NCBI RefSeq assembly: GCF_005503365.1
Contig: NZ_SCML01000051.1
Span: 1 to 46,687 of the forward strand
Direction of reading: 5' to 3'
Source of the DNA: Hydrogenophaga sp. 2FB
GTDB taxonomy: Bacteria > Pseudomonadota > Gammaproteobacteria > Burkholderiales > Burkholderiaceae_C
DNA: 46,687 nt
Below are positions 1 through 7,414 of the stretch, piece after piece. The position numbers and the translations under genes were made by a program. Positions within the stretch are counted from its first letter, which is position 1, and each line of letters begins with the position of its first letter. The notes beneath the pieces are model-generated. The model saw only the letters and a program-made list of their open reading frames with translations, did no database searches and was not told the DNA's origin.

Positions 1-32
1 CCCAGTGCCTGCAGTGTCTTGCGATCCAGCAT
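1..32 (-). CDS. Start of an unidentified gene, cut by the window edge
   Basis: An ATG at 32..30 on the minus strand opens a frame reading MLDRKTLQAL before the window ends. A strong Shine-Dalgarno sequence (GGGAGG) lies 4 nt upstream, which is the main reason to believe it. It follows the PfkB kinase gene in the same direction after a gap of about 90 nt. Ten residues are too few to name a family. Confidence 0.5.
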   Translation of the reverse strand, partial: MLDRKTLQAL

Positions 33-122
33 GCCACCTCCCAACGGCCTGTCATTGCAGACTTCAGCATAGGAGGGCGACGATCTTCAGTCCCCGGAAA
101 TCTCCGATGAACCTTTTTTATT

Positions 123-1016
123 TCAGAGCGTCATCGTGTAGTTCTGGCCACCACGGCTGGCGATCTTCACCGCACCGATGCGGTTGCCCAGTTCGGCACA
201 ACGGCGCAGCGGCCAGCCTTGCTCCAGGCCGTGCAGCAGCGCGGCGCGGAAGGCGTCTCCACAGCCCGTCGGGTCCACCACTTCGGTGGCAGCCACGCCG
301 GCGACGTGCTCCTTCTTTGCGGGTCCGTCCCACACGTCACAGCCTTGCGCGCCCAGCGTGACGATGAGGCCACGCACCTGCGCGGCGATCTCGTCCAGCG
401 TGAGGCCGGTGCGTTCGCACAACATCTGGGCTTCGTAGTCGTTGAGCGTGACCCAACTGGCCAGCGCGATGAACTGGCGCAGTTCCTCGCCGTTGAACAT
501 GGGCAAACCCTGGCCCGGATCGAACACGAAGGGCACACCGGCATCGTGCAACTGGCGCGCGTGCGTGAGCATGGCGTCGCGGCCATCCGGCGAGATGATG
601 GCCACGGCAATGTCCTTGCGCTGGGGCACCGGGTTGTCGTGCGCCATCGACATCGCGCCCGGGTGGAACGCGGTGATCTGGTTGTTGTCGCGGTCGGTCA
701 TGATCATGGCCTGCGCGGTGTAGCTCTCGGTGGTGGTCGACACGTGGCTGACGTCCACGCCGAGCGCGCGCATGCGATCGAGGTACTCCTGGCCATCGTC
801 GTTGCCGAGCATGGCCAGCGGCACCGCTTGCGCGCCGAGTTGGCGCAGACCGTAGGCGATGTTGCCGGCGCAGCCACCGTACTCGCGGCGCAAGCCGGGC
901 ACGAGAAACGACACGTTGAGGATGTGCAGTTGACTGGGCAGTATCTGCTCGGCAAAGCGACCCTCGAAGGTCATGATGGTGTCGAAGGCGAGCGAACCAC
1001 AAACAAGAATGGGCAT
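123..1016 (-). CDS. PfkB-family carbohydrate (ribokinase/adenosine kinase-like) kinase
   Basis: This is a 297-residue cytoplasmic kinase of the ribokinase/PfkB superfamily, which phosphorylates a sugar or nucleoside hydroxyl with ATP. The N-terminus (MPILVCGSLAFDTI) is the usual first strand. GGCAGNIAYGLRQLG is the first PfkB signature and binds substrate. DPTGCGDAFRAALLHG near the C-terminus is the second signature, with the anion-hole glycines and the catalytic Asp of the GxGD motif (here GCGD). Length is normal for the family. The start is 16 nt downstream of the DUF3426 gene end, so the two are probably cotranscribed. The substrate cannot be told from sequence; adenosine kinase-like is the common label for betaproteobacterial members in this position. 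Confidence 0.9.
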   Translation of the reverse strand: MPILVCGSLAFDTIMTFEGRFAEQILPSQLHILNVSFLVPGLRREYGGCAGNIAYGLRQLGAQAVPLAMLGNDDGQEYLDRMRALGVDVSHVSTTTESYTAQAMIMTDRDNNQITAFHPGAMSMAHDNPVPQRKDIAVAIISPDGRDAMLTHARQLHDAGVPFVFDPGQGLPMFNGEELRQFIALASWVTLNDYEAQMLCERTGLTLDEIAAQVRGLIVTLGAQGCDVWDGPAKKEHVAGVAATEVVDPTGCGDAFRAALLHGLEQGWPLRRCAELGNRIGAVKIASRGGQNYTMTL

Positions 1017-1031
1017 GAAAAGTTTCCGTCG

Positions 1032-2144
1032 TCAGGGATAAAAAACCAGGGCATGGTAGCCCGCCATGGGCGTCGCTTCGTTCACCGCCAGGGACAGTCG
1101 AAAATTCAACGTGACCGACCCGAGCGCGGGCAACACGGCCGGCGCATCGGGCCACTCGGCAGGCAGGAAGACGCGGCGCGACATCACGCCGCCACCGATG
1201 TCGGTGATGCTGAGTTCGAGCGCGGGCACCGCCAATGCGATGGACGCGGTGTTCTTGAGCACGAGGTCGAACGAGTAGAAGTTGCCGAGCCGGTTCACCA
1301 GCGAGGTGCTGTCGATGACGATCGCATCGATGCGGCGCACGGGCGCCAGGGTGCAGCCCAGGTGCGCGCAGGCCTGTTGCAACAGAGGCTGCAATTCGGG
1401 CCGCGAGGCTGCCAGGCGATCGCGCTCCTGCACCGCCCATTGCCCAGCCAGCAACGCGGCCAGCACCAACGCCACCAGCGAGAGCGCGATCCGCACGCTC
1501 GGCGTGCGCCAGAACGCCCGTCGGCGTGCCTGCCGCACAAAGCCCGGTTCGGCGACGGACTCGTCCTGTTCGCTGTTCGCCGCGTCTTCCACCTCGTGAT
1601 CCAGCTCGCGGGGCGCGGGTGCTTCGGGGATGGCGGCCGTGGGGCTGGCGGCTGGCGCCGCTTCAACGCTCGAGCTGGCACTGATGTTCGCGCTGTGGGC
1701 CGTGCTCAAGCGGCCCAGCCCGGCGGCAAAGCGCTCCAGCTCGCCGTGAAAATCCGACTCGACCTCGTCAGGCTCCGCGTCTTTCAGGTTCTGCGGAGGC
1801 GGCAGCGTTTCCAGCGTCCGCTCGTCTTCGAGGCTTTGGCGCTCGGGCACGTCTTCAACCTCAACCTCAACCGCAGCGGTCGCGTCATCCGGCAAGGCAG
1901 CCAGAACCACATCCTGCGCGTCGGGTGGCGATGCCAGCGGGGGCATTGGTTCGGGCACGGCCTCGGCCATGTCCTCGGGCGTGTCGTTCTCGGCGTCGGG
2001 CGCGGTCCAGGGCTGCAGGTACAGCGTGGCATCGAACACGTCCGCGCAATGACCACAACGCACCCAGCCCTCGGAGATTTTCAATTGGTCGGCAACGACC
2101 TTGAACATCGTTCCGCAGGCAGGGCAACGGGTGGTGAAACTCAT
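1032..2144 (-). CDS. DUF3426 zinc-ribbon membrane protein
   Basis: A 370-residue protein with an N-terminal MJ0042-type zinc ribbon: Cys7/Cys10 (CPAC) and Cys30/Cys33 (CGHC). A long acidic, Pro/Ala-rich and presumably disordered stretch follows to about residue 190. Then comes a basic patch (RQARRRAFWR), one transmembrane helix (RIALSLVALVLAALLAGQWA) and a C-terminal DUF3426 domain of about 140 residues, likely periplasmic. The architecture is typical of the family, which sits next to prmA in many betaproteobacteria; its function is unknown. It begins 31 nt after the prmA stop and reads in the same direction. Confidence 0.88.
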   Translation of the reverse strand: MSFTTRCPACGTMFKVVADQLKISEGWVRCGHCADVFDATLYLQPWTAPDAENDTPEDMAEAVPEPMPPLASPPDAQDVVLAALPDDATAAVEVEVEDVPERQSLEDERTLETLPPPQNLKDAEPDEVESDFHGELERFAAGLGRLSTAHSANISASSSVEAAPAASPTAAIPEAPAPRELDHEVEDAANSEQDESVAEPGFVRQARRRAFWRTPSVRIALSLVALVLAALLAGQWAVQERDRLAASRPELQPLLQQACAHLGCTLAPVRRIDAIVIDSTSLVNRLGNFYSFDLVLKNTASIALAVPALELSITDIGGGVMSRRVFLPAEWPDAPAVLPALGSVTLNFRLSLAVNEATPMAGYHALVFYP

Positions 2145-2175
2145 GCGCCGATTATCGCGGGCGCTGCGCGAGACC

Positions 2176-3105
2176 TCAGGCCTTGACGGCGGTCATCAGG
2201 ATCCAGCCGTCTTCTTCGTCGCTGACCTGCAACGCCACCCACGGCGCGTAGGCTTCTTTCAACTCTTCGGCCTGGCGCGCCAGAATGCCGGCGAGCACCA
2301 GTTGGCCGCCCGAGCGCACGTGCGCGCAGAGCAGCGGCGCGAGCACTTTCAGCGGCGTGGCCAGGATGTTGGCGAGCACCAGGTCGTGCTCGCCGCGCGC
2401 CAGATCGGGCAGGCCGGCCGACAGCGTGGCGTGGTTGGCTTCGGCATTGAGCCGGGTCGACTCCACCGCCGCCGGGTCGATGTCCACCGCGATGATCTCG
2501 CGCGCACCGAACTTGGCCGCGCCAATGGCGAGGATGCCGGAGCCGCAACCGTAGTCGAGCACGCGCGGCCCGACCGGACCGTGCTGCGCGGTCCAGCGCA
2601 AGCACATGCGGGTGGTCGGATGCGTGCCGGTGCCGAAAGCCAGGCCGGGATCCAGTCGGATCACCTGCTGCGCGGCCCCGGGCGGTTCGTGCCAGGTCGG
2701 CACGATCCAGAAACTCGGTGTGATCTCGACCGGTTCGAACTGCGATTGCGTCAGGCGCACCCAGTCCTGGTCGGGCACGGCGCGCACGCCCTGCACCACG
2801 CAACCGGCGAAGAAGTCCTGCGCCGAGAGCAGATGTGCCGCTTCGCGCGCGGCCTCGTCGGAAGGAAACAGCGCCACGACGCGCGAGCGCTGCCAACCTT
2901 CCTTGGGCGGCGGCATGCCGGGCTCGCCGAACAGCGCCGTCTCGGCGTCGGTCATGGCGTCGGCGTCTTCCACCGACACGCTGAGCGCATCGAGGGCCAC
3001 CAGCGCGTCGCCAACGTCGTCCACCGCGGCCTCGGGCACCAGCAGCACCAGCTCAAAAAGAGACCCAGCCGGTGGCTGGGTCAGCAAGGAGGCTTCAGCG
3101 TTCAC
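2176..3105 (-). CDS. prmA: Ribosomal protein L11 methyltransferase PrmA
   Basis: PrmA trimethylates ribosomal protein L11 using S-adenosylmethionine. The C-terminal Rossmann domain shows the SAM motif VLDYGCGSGILAIGAAKFGA, the acidic motif VDIDPAAVEST and the NILATPL motif of the active site. The N-terminal substrate-recognition domain begins around FELVLLVPEAAV. The start is uncertain because no ATG fits: GTG at 3105 overlaps the accC stop by 11 nt and gives 309 residues, TTG at 3087 gives 303, and the frame stays open to a GTG at 3147. I chose 3105 because a GGAAGAG purine run lies about 15 nt upstream and the length is close to the family norm (about 293-300). A terminator-like hairpin lies inside the first codons. 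Confidence 0.92.
   Translation of the reverse strand: MNAEASLLTQPPAGSLFELVLLVPEAAVDDVGDALVALDALSVSVEDADAMTDAETALFGEPGMPPPKEGWQRSRVVALFPSDEAAREAAHLLSAQDFFAGCVVQGVRAVPDQDWVRLTQSQFEPVEITPSFWIVPTWHEPPGAAQQVIRLDPGLAFGTGTHPTTRMCLRWTAQHGPVGPRVLDYGCGSGILAIGAAKFGAREIIAVDIDPAAVESTRLNAEANHATLSAGLPDLARGEHDLVLANILATPLKVLAPLLCAHVRSGGQLVLAGILARQAEELKEAYAPWVALQVSDEEDGWILMTAVKA
3055..3081 (-). terminator. Terminator-like hairpin at the accC/prmA junction
   Basis: Read on the minus strand, ACCCAGCC-ACC-GGCTGGGT forms an 8-bp stem with a 3-nt loop (3081..3063). CTC and then five T follow (3059..3055). It begins 13 nt after the accC stop, so it has the shape and place of an intrinsic terminator. It also lies within the 5' codons of prmA whichever start is used, so it may instead be a partial attenuator or a chance structure. 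Confidence 0.4.
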
Positions 3106-4444
3106 GTTGAGACAGCCACTCTTCCAGGTAGTGGATGTTGGTGCCACCGGCGACGAAGCTCGCGTCCACCATCAGCTCGCGGTGCAGCGGCACGTTGGTC
3201 TTGATGCCTTCGATCACCGTCTCCGCCAGCGCCGTGCGCATGCGCGCCAAGGCCTGTTCGCGCGTGTCGCCGTGCACGATGATCTTGCCGATCATCGAGT
3301 CGTAGTTGGGCGGCACGAAGTAGTTGGCGTAGACGTGCGAGTCGACCCGCACACCGGGCCCACCCGGCATGTGCCAGGTCGTGACGCGGCCGGGTGATGG
3401 GGTGAACTTGTAGGCGTCTTCGGCGTTGACGCGGCACTCGATCGCATGCCCGCGCAACTGGATCTGGCGCTGCGTGAACGGGAGCTTTTCGCCTGCGGCC
3501 ACCGCGATCTGGGTGCGCACGATGTCGATGCCGGTGATCGCCTCCGTCACCGGGTGCTCCACCTGCACGCGGGTGTTCATTTCGATGAAATAGAACTCGC
3601 CGTTTTCGAACAGGAACTCGAAGGTGCCTGCGCCACGGTAGCCGATCTTCTTGCAGGCGGCCGCGCAACGTTCACCGATCTTCTCGATCAGGCGGCGCGG
3701 AATGCCCGGCGCCGGGGCTTCTTCGATCACCTTCTGGTGGCGGCGCTGCATGGAGCAGTCGCGCTCGCCCAGGTACACCGCGTTGCGGTGCTGGTCGGCC
3801 AGGATCTGGATCTCGATGTGGCGCGGGTTCTGGAGAAACTTCTCCATGTAGACCTCGGGATTGCCGAAGGCCGCGCCGGCTTCTGCCTTGGTGGTCTGCA
3901 CCGCGTGCAGCAGGGCCGCTTCGGTGTGCACCACGCGCATGCCGCGCCCGCCGCCGCCGCCAGCGGCCTTGATGATCACGGGGTAGCCCACGGCCTTGGC
4001 GGTGCGCTTGATCACCACCGGGTCATCGGGCAACGCGCCTTCGGAGCCCGGCACGCAGGGCACGCCCGCGCGGATCATGGCCTGCTTGGCCGAGACCTTG
4101 TCGCCCATCATTCGGATCGAATCCGGTGTGGGGCCGATGAAGGTGAAGCCGCTCTTTTCGACGCGCTCGGCGAAGTCGGCGTTTTCCGACAGGAAGCCAT
4201 AGCCAGGGTGGATGGCCTCGGCGTCGGTCACCTCGGCGGCCGAGATGATGGCCGGCATGTTGAGGTAGCTGTGCGTGCTCGATGCCGGGCCGATGCAAAC
4301 CGCTTCGTCGGCCAGACGCACGTACTTGGCGTCGCGGTCGGCCTCGGAATACACCATCACCGCCTTGATGCCCATTTCCCGGCAGGCGCGCTGAACACGC
4401 AGCGCGATCTCCCCCCGGTTGGCAATCAGGATTTTCTTGAACAT
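3095..4444 (-). CDS. accC: Acetyl-CoA carboxylase, biotin carboxylase subunit
   Basis: AccC carboxylates the biotin carried on AccB using ATP and bicarbonate, the first half-reaction of malonyl-CoA synthesis. At 449 residues it has the family length (E. coli 449). Visible motifs are the N-terminal IANRGEIALRV, the ATP-grasp lysine K159 followed by the glycine-rich loop AGGGGGRGM (161-169), ERDCSMQRRHQKVIEEAPAP, and the metal-binding segment FIEMNTRVQVEHPVTE. The ATG at 4444 is 19 nt downstream of the accB stop, so the two genes form the usual accBC operon. All catalytic elements appear intact. Confidence 0.98.
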   Translation of the reverse strand: MFKKILIANRGEIALRVQRACREMGIKAVMVYSEADRDAKYVRLADEAVCIGPASSTHSYLNMPAIISAAEVTDAEAIHPGYGFLSENADFAERVEKSGFTFIGPTPDSIRMMGDKVSAKQAMIRAGVPCVPGSEGALPDDPVVIKRTAKAVGYPVIIKAAGGGGGRGMRVVHTEAALLHAVQTTKAEAGAAFGNPEVYMEKFLQNPRHIEIQILADQHRNAVYLGERDCSMQRRHQKVIEEAPAPGIPRRLIEKIGERCAAACKKIGYRGAGTFEFLFENGEFYFIEMNTRVQVEHPVTEAITGIDIVRTQIAVAAGEKLPFTQRQIQLRGHAIECRVNAEDAYKFTPSPGRVTTWHMPGGPGVRVDSHVYANYFVPPNYDSMIGKIIVHGDTREQALARMRTALAETVIEGIKTNVPLHRELMVDASFVAGGTNIHYLEEWLSQRER

Positions 4445-4463
4445 GGGCTCGGGGCCTTCTTTT

Positions 4464-4931
4464 TTATTCGATCACGAACATGGGCTGGCCGTATTCCACC
4501 GCCTGGCCGTTCTCGACCAGAATCTGGGTCACGGTGCCCGACTTGTCGGCCTCGATTTCGTTGAGGATCTTCATCGCCTCGACGATGCAGATGGTCTCGC
4601 CTTCCTTGATGGTGTCACCCACCTCGACAAAGGCCTTGGCACCCGGGCTGGATGCGCGGTAGAAGGTGCCGACCATGGGCGACTTCACCGTGTGGCCCGC
4701 CGGCGCGGCAGGCGCTGCGGCCACCGCTGGGGGTGGGGCCGCTTCCGCCGTCGGCGCAGCGGCCTGGGGCACCATCTGTGCCGGCGTCATGCTGTAGGTC
4801 ACGGGGGCGGCAGCCACCACGGGCGCGCTCTTCACAATGCGCACCTTGCCCTCGGCTTCGGTGATTTCGAGTTCGGACACGTTCGACTCGGACACGAGGT
4901 CGATCAGTGTCTTTAGTTTTCTTAGATCCAT
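4464..4931 (-). CDS. accB: Acetyl-CoA carboxylase, biotin carboxyl carrier protein
   Basis: BCCP, 155 residues. An N-terminal dimerisation segment (MDLRKLKTLIDLVSES) is followed by an Ala/Pro-rich flexible linker (about 37-78) and the C-terminal biotinyl domain. Lysine 121 in EAMKILNEIEADKSG is the biotinylation site. The thumb region SPMVGTFYRASSPGAK is present. The Shine-Dalgarno GGAG lies 7 nt before the ATG. In many Burkholderiales aroQ (dehydroquinase) lies directly upstream of accB. Here only 239 nt of non-coding sequence separates accB from tlpA. Confidence 0.98.
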   Translation of the reverse strand: MDLRKLKTLIDLVSESNVSELEITEAEGKVRIVKSAPVVAAAPVTYSMTPAQMVPQAAAPTAEAAPPPAVAAAPAAPAGHTVKSPMVGTFYRASSPGAKAFVEVGDTIKEGETICIVEAMKILNEIEADKSGTVTQILVENGQAVEYGQPMFVIE

Positions 4932-5105
4932 GATTTCTCCAACGAAAATCGGTCAAGTTGATCTAAAAGCATCCAACTTCATCGAAATGTAGTGGCATCA
5001 ACCCGCCGGGGTGCCGCAGTGTACACGATCGCGCCCGTCGCCGAGCCGCCTGGAGCGGTGCCAGGCAGCAGTCCGTGGCAAGACGGACGTTGGCAAGTTT
5101 TTGAA

Positions 5106-5129
5106 AGAAGGGGGAATTTACCCCTTTTT
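5106..5129 (-). terminator. Possible terminator hairpin after tlpA
   Basis: Within the 239-nt gap between tlpA and accB, a hairpin has four G-C pairs (5111-5114 with 5121-5124) around the loop AATTTA, extended by A-T and G-T pairs. On the minus strand it lies about 45-60 nt after the tlpA stop and is followed by CTTTC. On the plus strand it is followed by five T. It may separate tlpA from accBC. The rest of the gap should hold the accB promoter, but I see no convincing -35/-10 pair. Confidence 0.35.
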
Positions 5130-5170
5130 GTCTGCGTTTTCCGGTGGATTGACGGAAGGCGATGCCGACG

Positions 5171-5698
5171 TTATCCCAACAAGGCCCACTGCGCCAGATC
5201 GTCCTCGGACACCTTGCCGATCTTTCGGTGCCGCAAGGCACCATCGCCACCGAACACCACGCTGTACGGCAGCGCGCCGGTCGGGTTGCCCAGACTGCGG
5301 CTGAGCTCCGTGCCCGCAAGGCCCGCCATGCCCACCGGGAAGTTCAGCGGCAGCTTCTCCATGAAGCGGCGCACCGCGCTGGGTTGGTCCACCGCCAGGC
5401 CCAGCACCTGCCAGCCCCGGTCTTTGTGGGCCTGGTGGAACGCGTTGAGCATGGGCAGCTCTTCCACGCACGGCGGACACCACGTGGCCCAGAAATTCAC
5501 CAGCAGCGGCCGACCCCGGAAGTCGGCCATGCGCACGGCTTCGCCATTCGGGCCATCGAAAGTGCCGGTCCAGAACGCGGCTTCGGCCTCGCTCATCACC
5601 GGCTGCAACTGCAAACGCCGCGCCGAAAACAAGGCCCCGGCGCCACCGGCCACCACCGCCATGCCGGCCATCCAGAGGGTTCTGCGTTGCAGCTTCAT
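5171..5698 (-). CDS. TlpA-like membrane-anchored thioredoxin
   Basis: A 175-residue TlpA/ResA-type periplasmic disulfide reductase. The N-terminus MKLQRRTLWMAGMAVVAGGA is a signal anchor. The thioredoxin fold has the active site WCPPC at residues 73-77 (Cys74, Cys77), preceded by LLVNFWAT. The cis-Pro region is TGALPYSVVF. Such proteins usually reduce apocytochromes or protect periplasmic thiols; the partner cannot be told here. The ATG overlaps the stop of the upstream hypothetical gene by 4 nt, so the two are translationally coupled. Confidence 0.93.
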   Translation of the reverse strand: MKLQRRTLWMAGMAVVAGGAGALFSARRLQLQPVMSEAEAAFWTGTFDGPNGEAVRMADFRGRPLLVNFWATWCPPCVEELPMLNAFHQAHKDRGWQVLGLAVDQPSAVRRFMEKLPLNFPVGMAGLAGTELSRSLGNPTGALPYSVVFGGDGALRHRKIGKVSEDDLAQWALLG

Positions 5699-6303
5699 GC
5701 CGACACCTCACCCGCCATCAACCGGCGCAGCGCCGCCGCATCGCCGCGGGGCTTGCGGCCTTGCGGGTCGGGCTTCAGCGCGCCGCGCAGGTCGTCGTGG
5801 TCGTGGACCATCAAATGCACCAGCACCCACTGCGCCAGGGCCTCGCAGCGCACGCGCAGCGTCAGTGCTTCCACGGGTTCGCCGCGCCAGCCGTTCACGG
5901 TGCCGGGGTGGTATTCCACGCGGTGGTCAAGCAGCGTCCATTCGGGCGCCTTGGGGTCGTCACAAAAGAGTTGCATATAGATATCGCTGTGCCGGGTGGC
6001 AATGCCATGCCAGACCGCGCCGCCCACGTGCGGGCGAAAGGCCTGCAGCCGGTCCATCCAGACCAGCGCCAGTTCGCGCAGGGCCAGCAGCTCGGTGGCC
6101 TGGGTGTCGGGGCAGAACACCGCGATGTCCTCGCGCACGGCGGCGTCGAGCACAGTGTTGTCGGGCAAAGGGGTGCGGGCGGGCAGGCCCAGTTGTTTGA
6201 CGGCGCGGCGCTTGGCGGCGGCGTATTCCAGGCCCTCGTCGACCACCAGACGGGCGGCGACCGCGGCAATCTCCTGGGTGATCTCGTTTTGGCTCGGGTC
6301 CAT
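5695..6303 (-). CDS. Conserved-looking hypothetical protein coupled to tlpA
   Basis: I do not recognise the family with certainty. The product is 202 residues and soluble, with no signal peptide or membrane helix. The N-terminal 60 residues are helical and charged (EITQEIAAVAARLVVDEG). The middle holds FRPHVGGAVWHGIATRHSD followed by IYMQLFCDDPKAPEWTLLDH, which looks like an alpha/beta sheet and is vaguely nucleotidyltransferase-like. The C-terminus is basic. The frame is clean, the codon use is like the neighbours, and the ATGA overlap with tlpA supports a real gene. Any link to TlpA function is inference from coupling only. Confidence 0.8.
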   Translation of the reverse strand: MDPSQNEITQEIAAVAARLVVDEGLEYAAAKRRAVKQLGLPARTPLPDNTVLDAAVREDIAVFCPDTQATELLALRELALVWMDRLQAFRPHVGGAVWHGIATRHSDIYMQLFCDDPKAPEWTLLDHRVEYHPGTVNGWRGEPVEALTLRVRCEALAQWVLVHLMVHDHDDLRGALKPDPQGRKPRGDAAALRRLMAGEVSA

Positions 6304-6375
6304 GCGGTGGATTGTGCCCGCTGAAGGAGCGGCCCATGACCCGCCACGCCCATACCCACAAGTGTGTGGTGCCCC

Positions 6376-7302
6376 TCAACGGCGCGAGTTGGTGCGCACC
6401 AACGTCTCGAGCGCCCGCAACTCCTCTTCGGCGATCTGCAGCACCGATTGCCCCCATGCGTCCTGCAACAAGGCCTTGTTGGCAATGAGGACCAGCTGGC
6501 TCTGGCGGTCGACGTCGGTGAGCAGTCGCATCACCACGCCCTTGGGCGCGAGGATCGCGCAGGATGCGGGCACGATGGCCACACCGAGTCCACTGCTCAC
6601 CATCGCCAGCACGCTCATGAACTGGGTGGCCGTGTGCCGCACGTCGGGCTTGAACCCGGCGGCTTCGCACAGGGACGCGGTCTGGTCGAAGAAGTCGCTC
6701 TCGGCATAGCGGGAGAAGGCCACGAGTGGCTCGGGCTCCAGGGCGCTCACCGACAGCGGCTTGCGGGACCTGGCCAGCGGATGGCGCTCGGGCACGGCCA
6801 CGCAGTAAGGGTCGTCGATGGCGCAGACCCATTCGCCCTGGCCCACGCCGCTGCCGGGCCGGATGAAGCCGAAATCCAGCTCGGCATTGCGCAAGGCCTG
6901 CAGTTGCCGGGCCGACGGCACCAGCTCCCGGCCTTCGAGGCGCACGGTCATGTTGGAGGCGTCGAAGCGCCGGATCAATCCAGGCAGCAAGGACTGCGTG
7001 GCCGAAGGCATCAAGCCGACCCGCAAGGTGCTGCGTTTGCCGGACTGAAACTCGCGCGCCCGCAGCGTGGCCTGTTCCGCCCGCGCCAGGATGGCCCGGG
7101 CGTCTTCCAGAAACGAACTCCCCGCGGGCGTCAGCCGCACGCCGCGCGCAAACCGGATCAGCAACTGCGCACCCACCTCTTCTTCCAGTTGCCGGATTTG
7201 CGCCGACAAGGGCGGCTGGGCGATGTGCAGCTTCGCCGCCGCGCGGCTGATGCTGCCCAGTTCGGCCACGGTCACGAAATAGCGCAGGTGTCGGAGCTCC
7301 AT
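6376..7302 (-). CDS. LysR-family transcriptional regulator
   Basis: A 308-residue LysR regulator. The N-terminal winged helix-turn-helix is standard: MELRHLRYFVTVAELGS, then ISRAAAKLHIAQPPLSAQIR and QLEEEVGAQLLIR. A linker helix and a two-lobed ligand-binding domain follow. The ATG at 7302 is chosen because MELRHLRYF is the canonical LysR N-terminus; an open frame continues upstream to 7551 but has no family similarity. The gene is divergent from a zinc dehydrogenase operon (112-nt gap). Typical LysR logic would have it activate that operon in response to the operon's substrate. Confidence 0.94.
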   Translation of the reverse strand: MELRHLRYFVTVAELGSISRAAAKLHIAQPPLSAQIRQLEEEVGAQLLIRFARGVRLTPAGSSFLEDARAILARAEQATLRAREFQSGKRSTLRVGLMPSATQSLLPGLIRRFDASNMTVRLEGRELVPSARQLQALRNAELDFGFIRPGSGVGQGEWVCAIDDPYCVAVPERHPLARSRKPLSVSALEPEPLVAFSRYAESDFFDQTASLCEAAGFKPDVRHTATQFMSVLAMVSSGLGVAIVPASCAILAPKGVVMRLLTDVDRQSQLVLIANKALLQDAWGQSVLQIAEEELRALETLVRTNSRR

Positions 7303-7311
7303 GGGATGAGC

Positions 7312-7348
7312 ATACTCAGTAAATATGGGTGCGAGACTAAATGAGTAT
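7312..7348. promoter_or_regulatory. Candidate LysR operator in the divergent gap
   Basis: ATACTCA at 7312-7318 and TGAGTAT at 7342-7348 form a perfect 7+7 inverted repeat with a 23-nt spacer. A weak promoter for the plus-strand operon abuts it: TTGACG at 7349-7354, a 17-nt spacer and CAGACT at 7372-7377. The strong -35, poor -10 and adjacent dyad suit an activator-dependent promoter. Assignment to the LysR protein is inferred from position. Confidence 0.5.
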
Positions 7349-7414
7349 TTGACGTATATCAAGCCAGAAACCAGACTGCGGGCATTCGCACCCCACACGC
7401 CATCCATCCATTCC

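Noticed and set aside
219..2186. Long open frame on the plus strand opposite pfkB and the DUF3426 gene
   Set aside because: It is rich in His/Arg/Gly/Gln, the usual composition of frames antisense to GC-rich genes, and both genes beneath it have clear family motifs.
6304..6375. Hairpin CCACA-AGTG-TGTGG near 6355-6370 as a terminator
   Set aside because: Only five pairs and no T-run on either strand.
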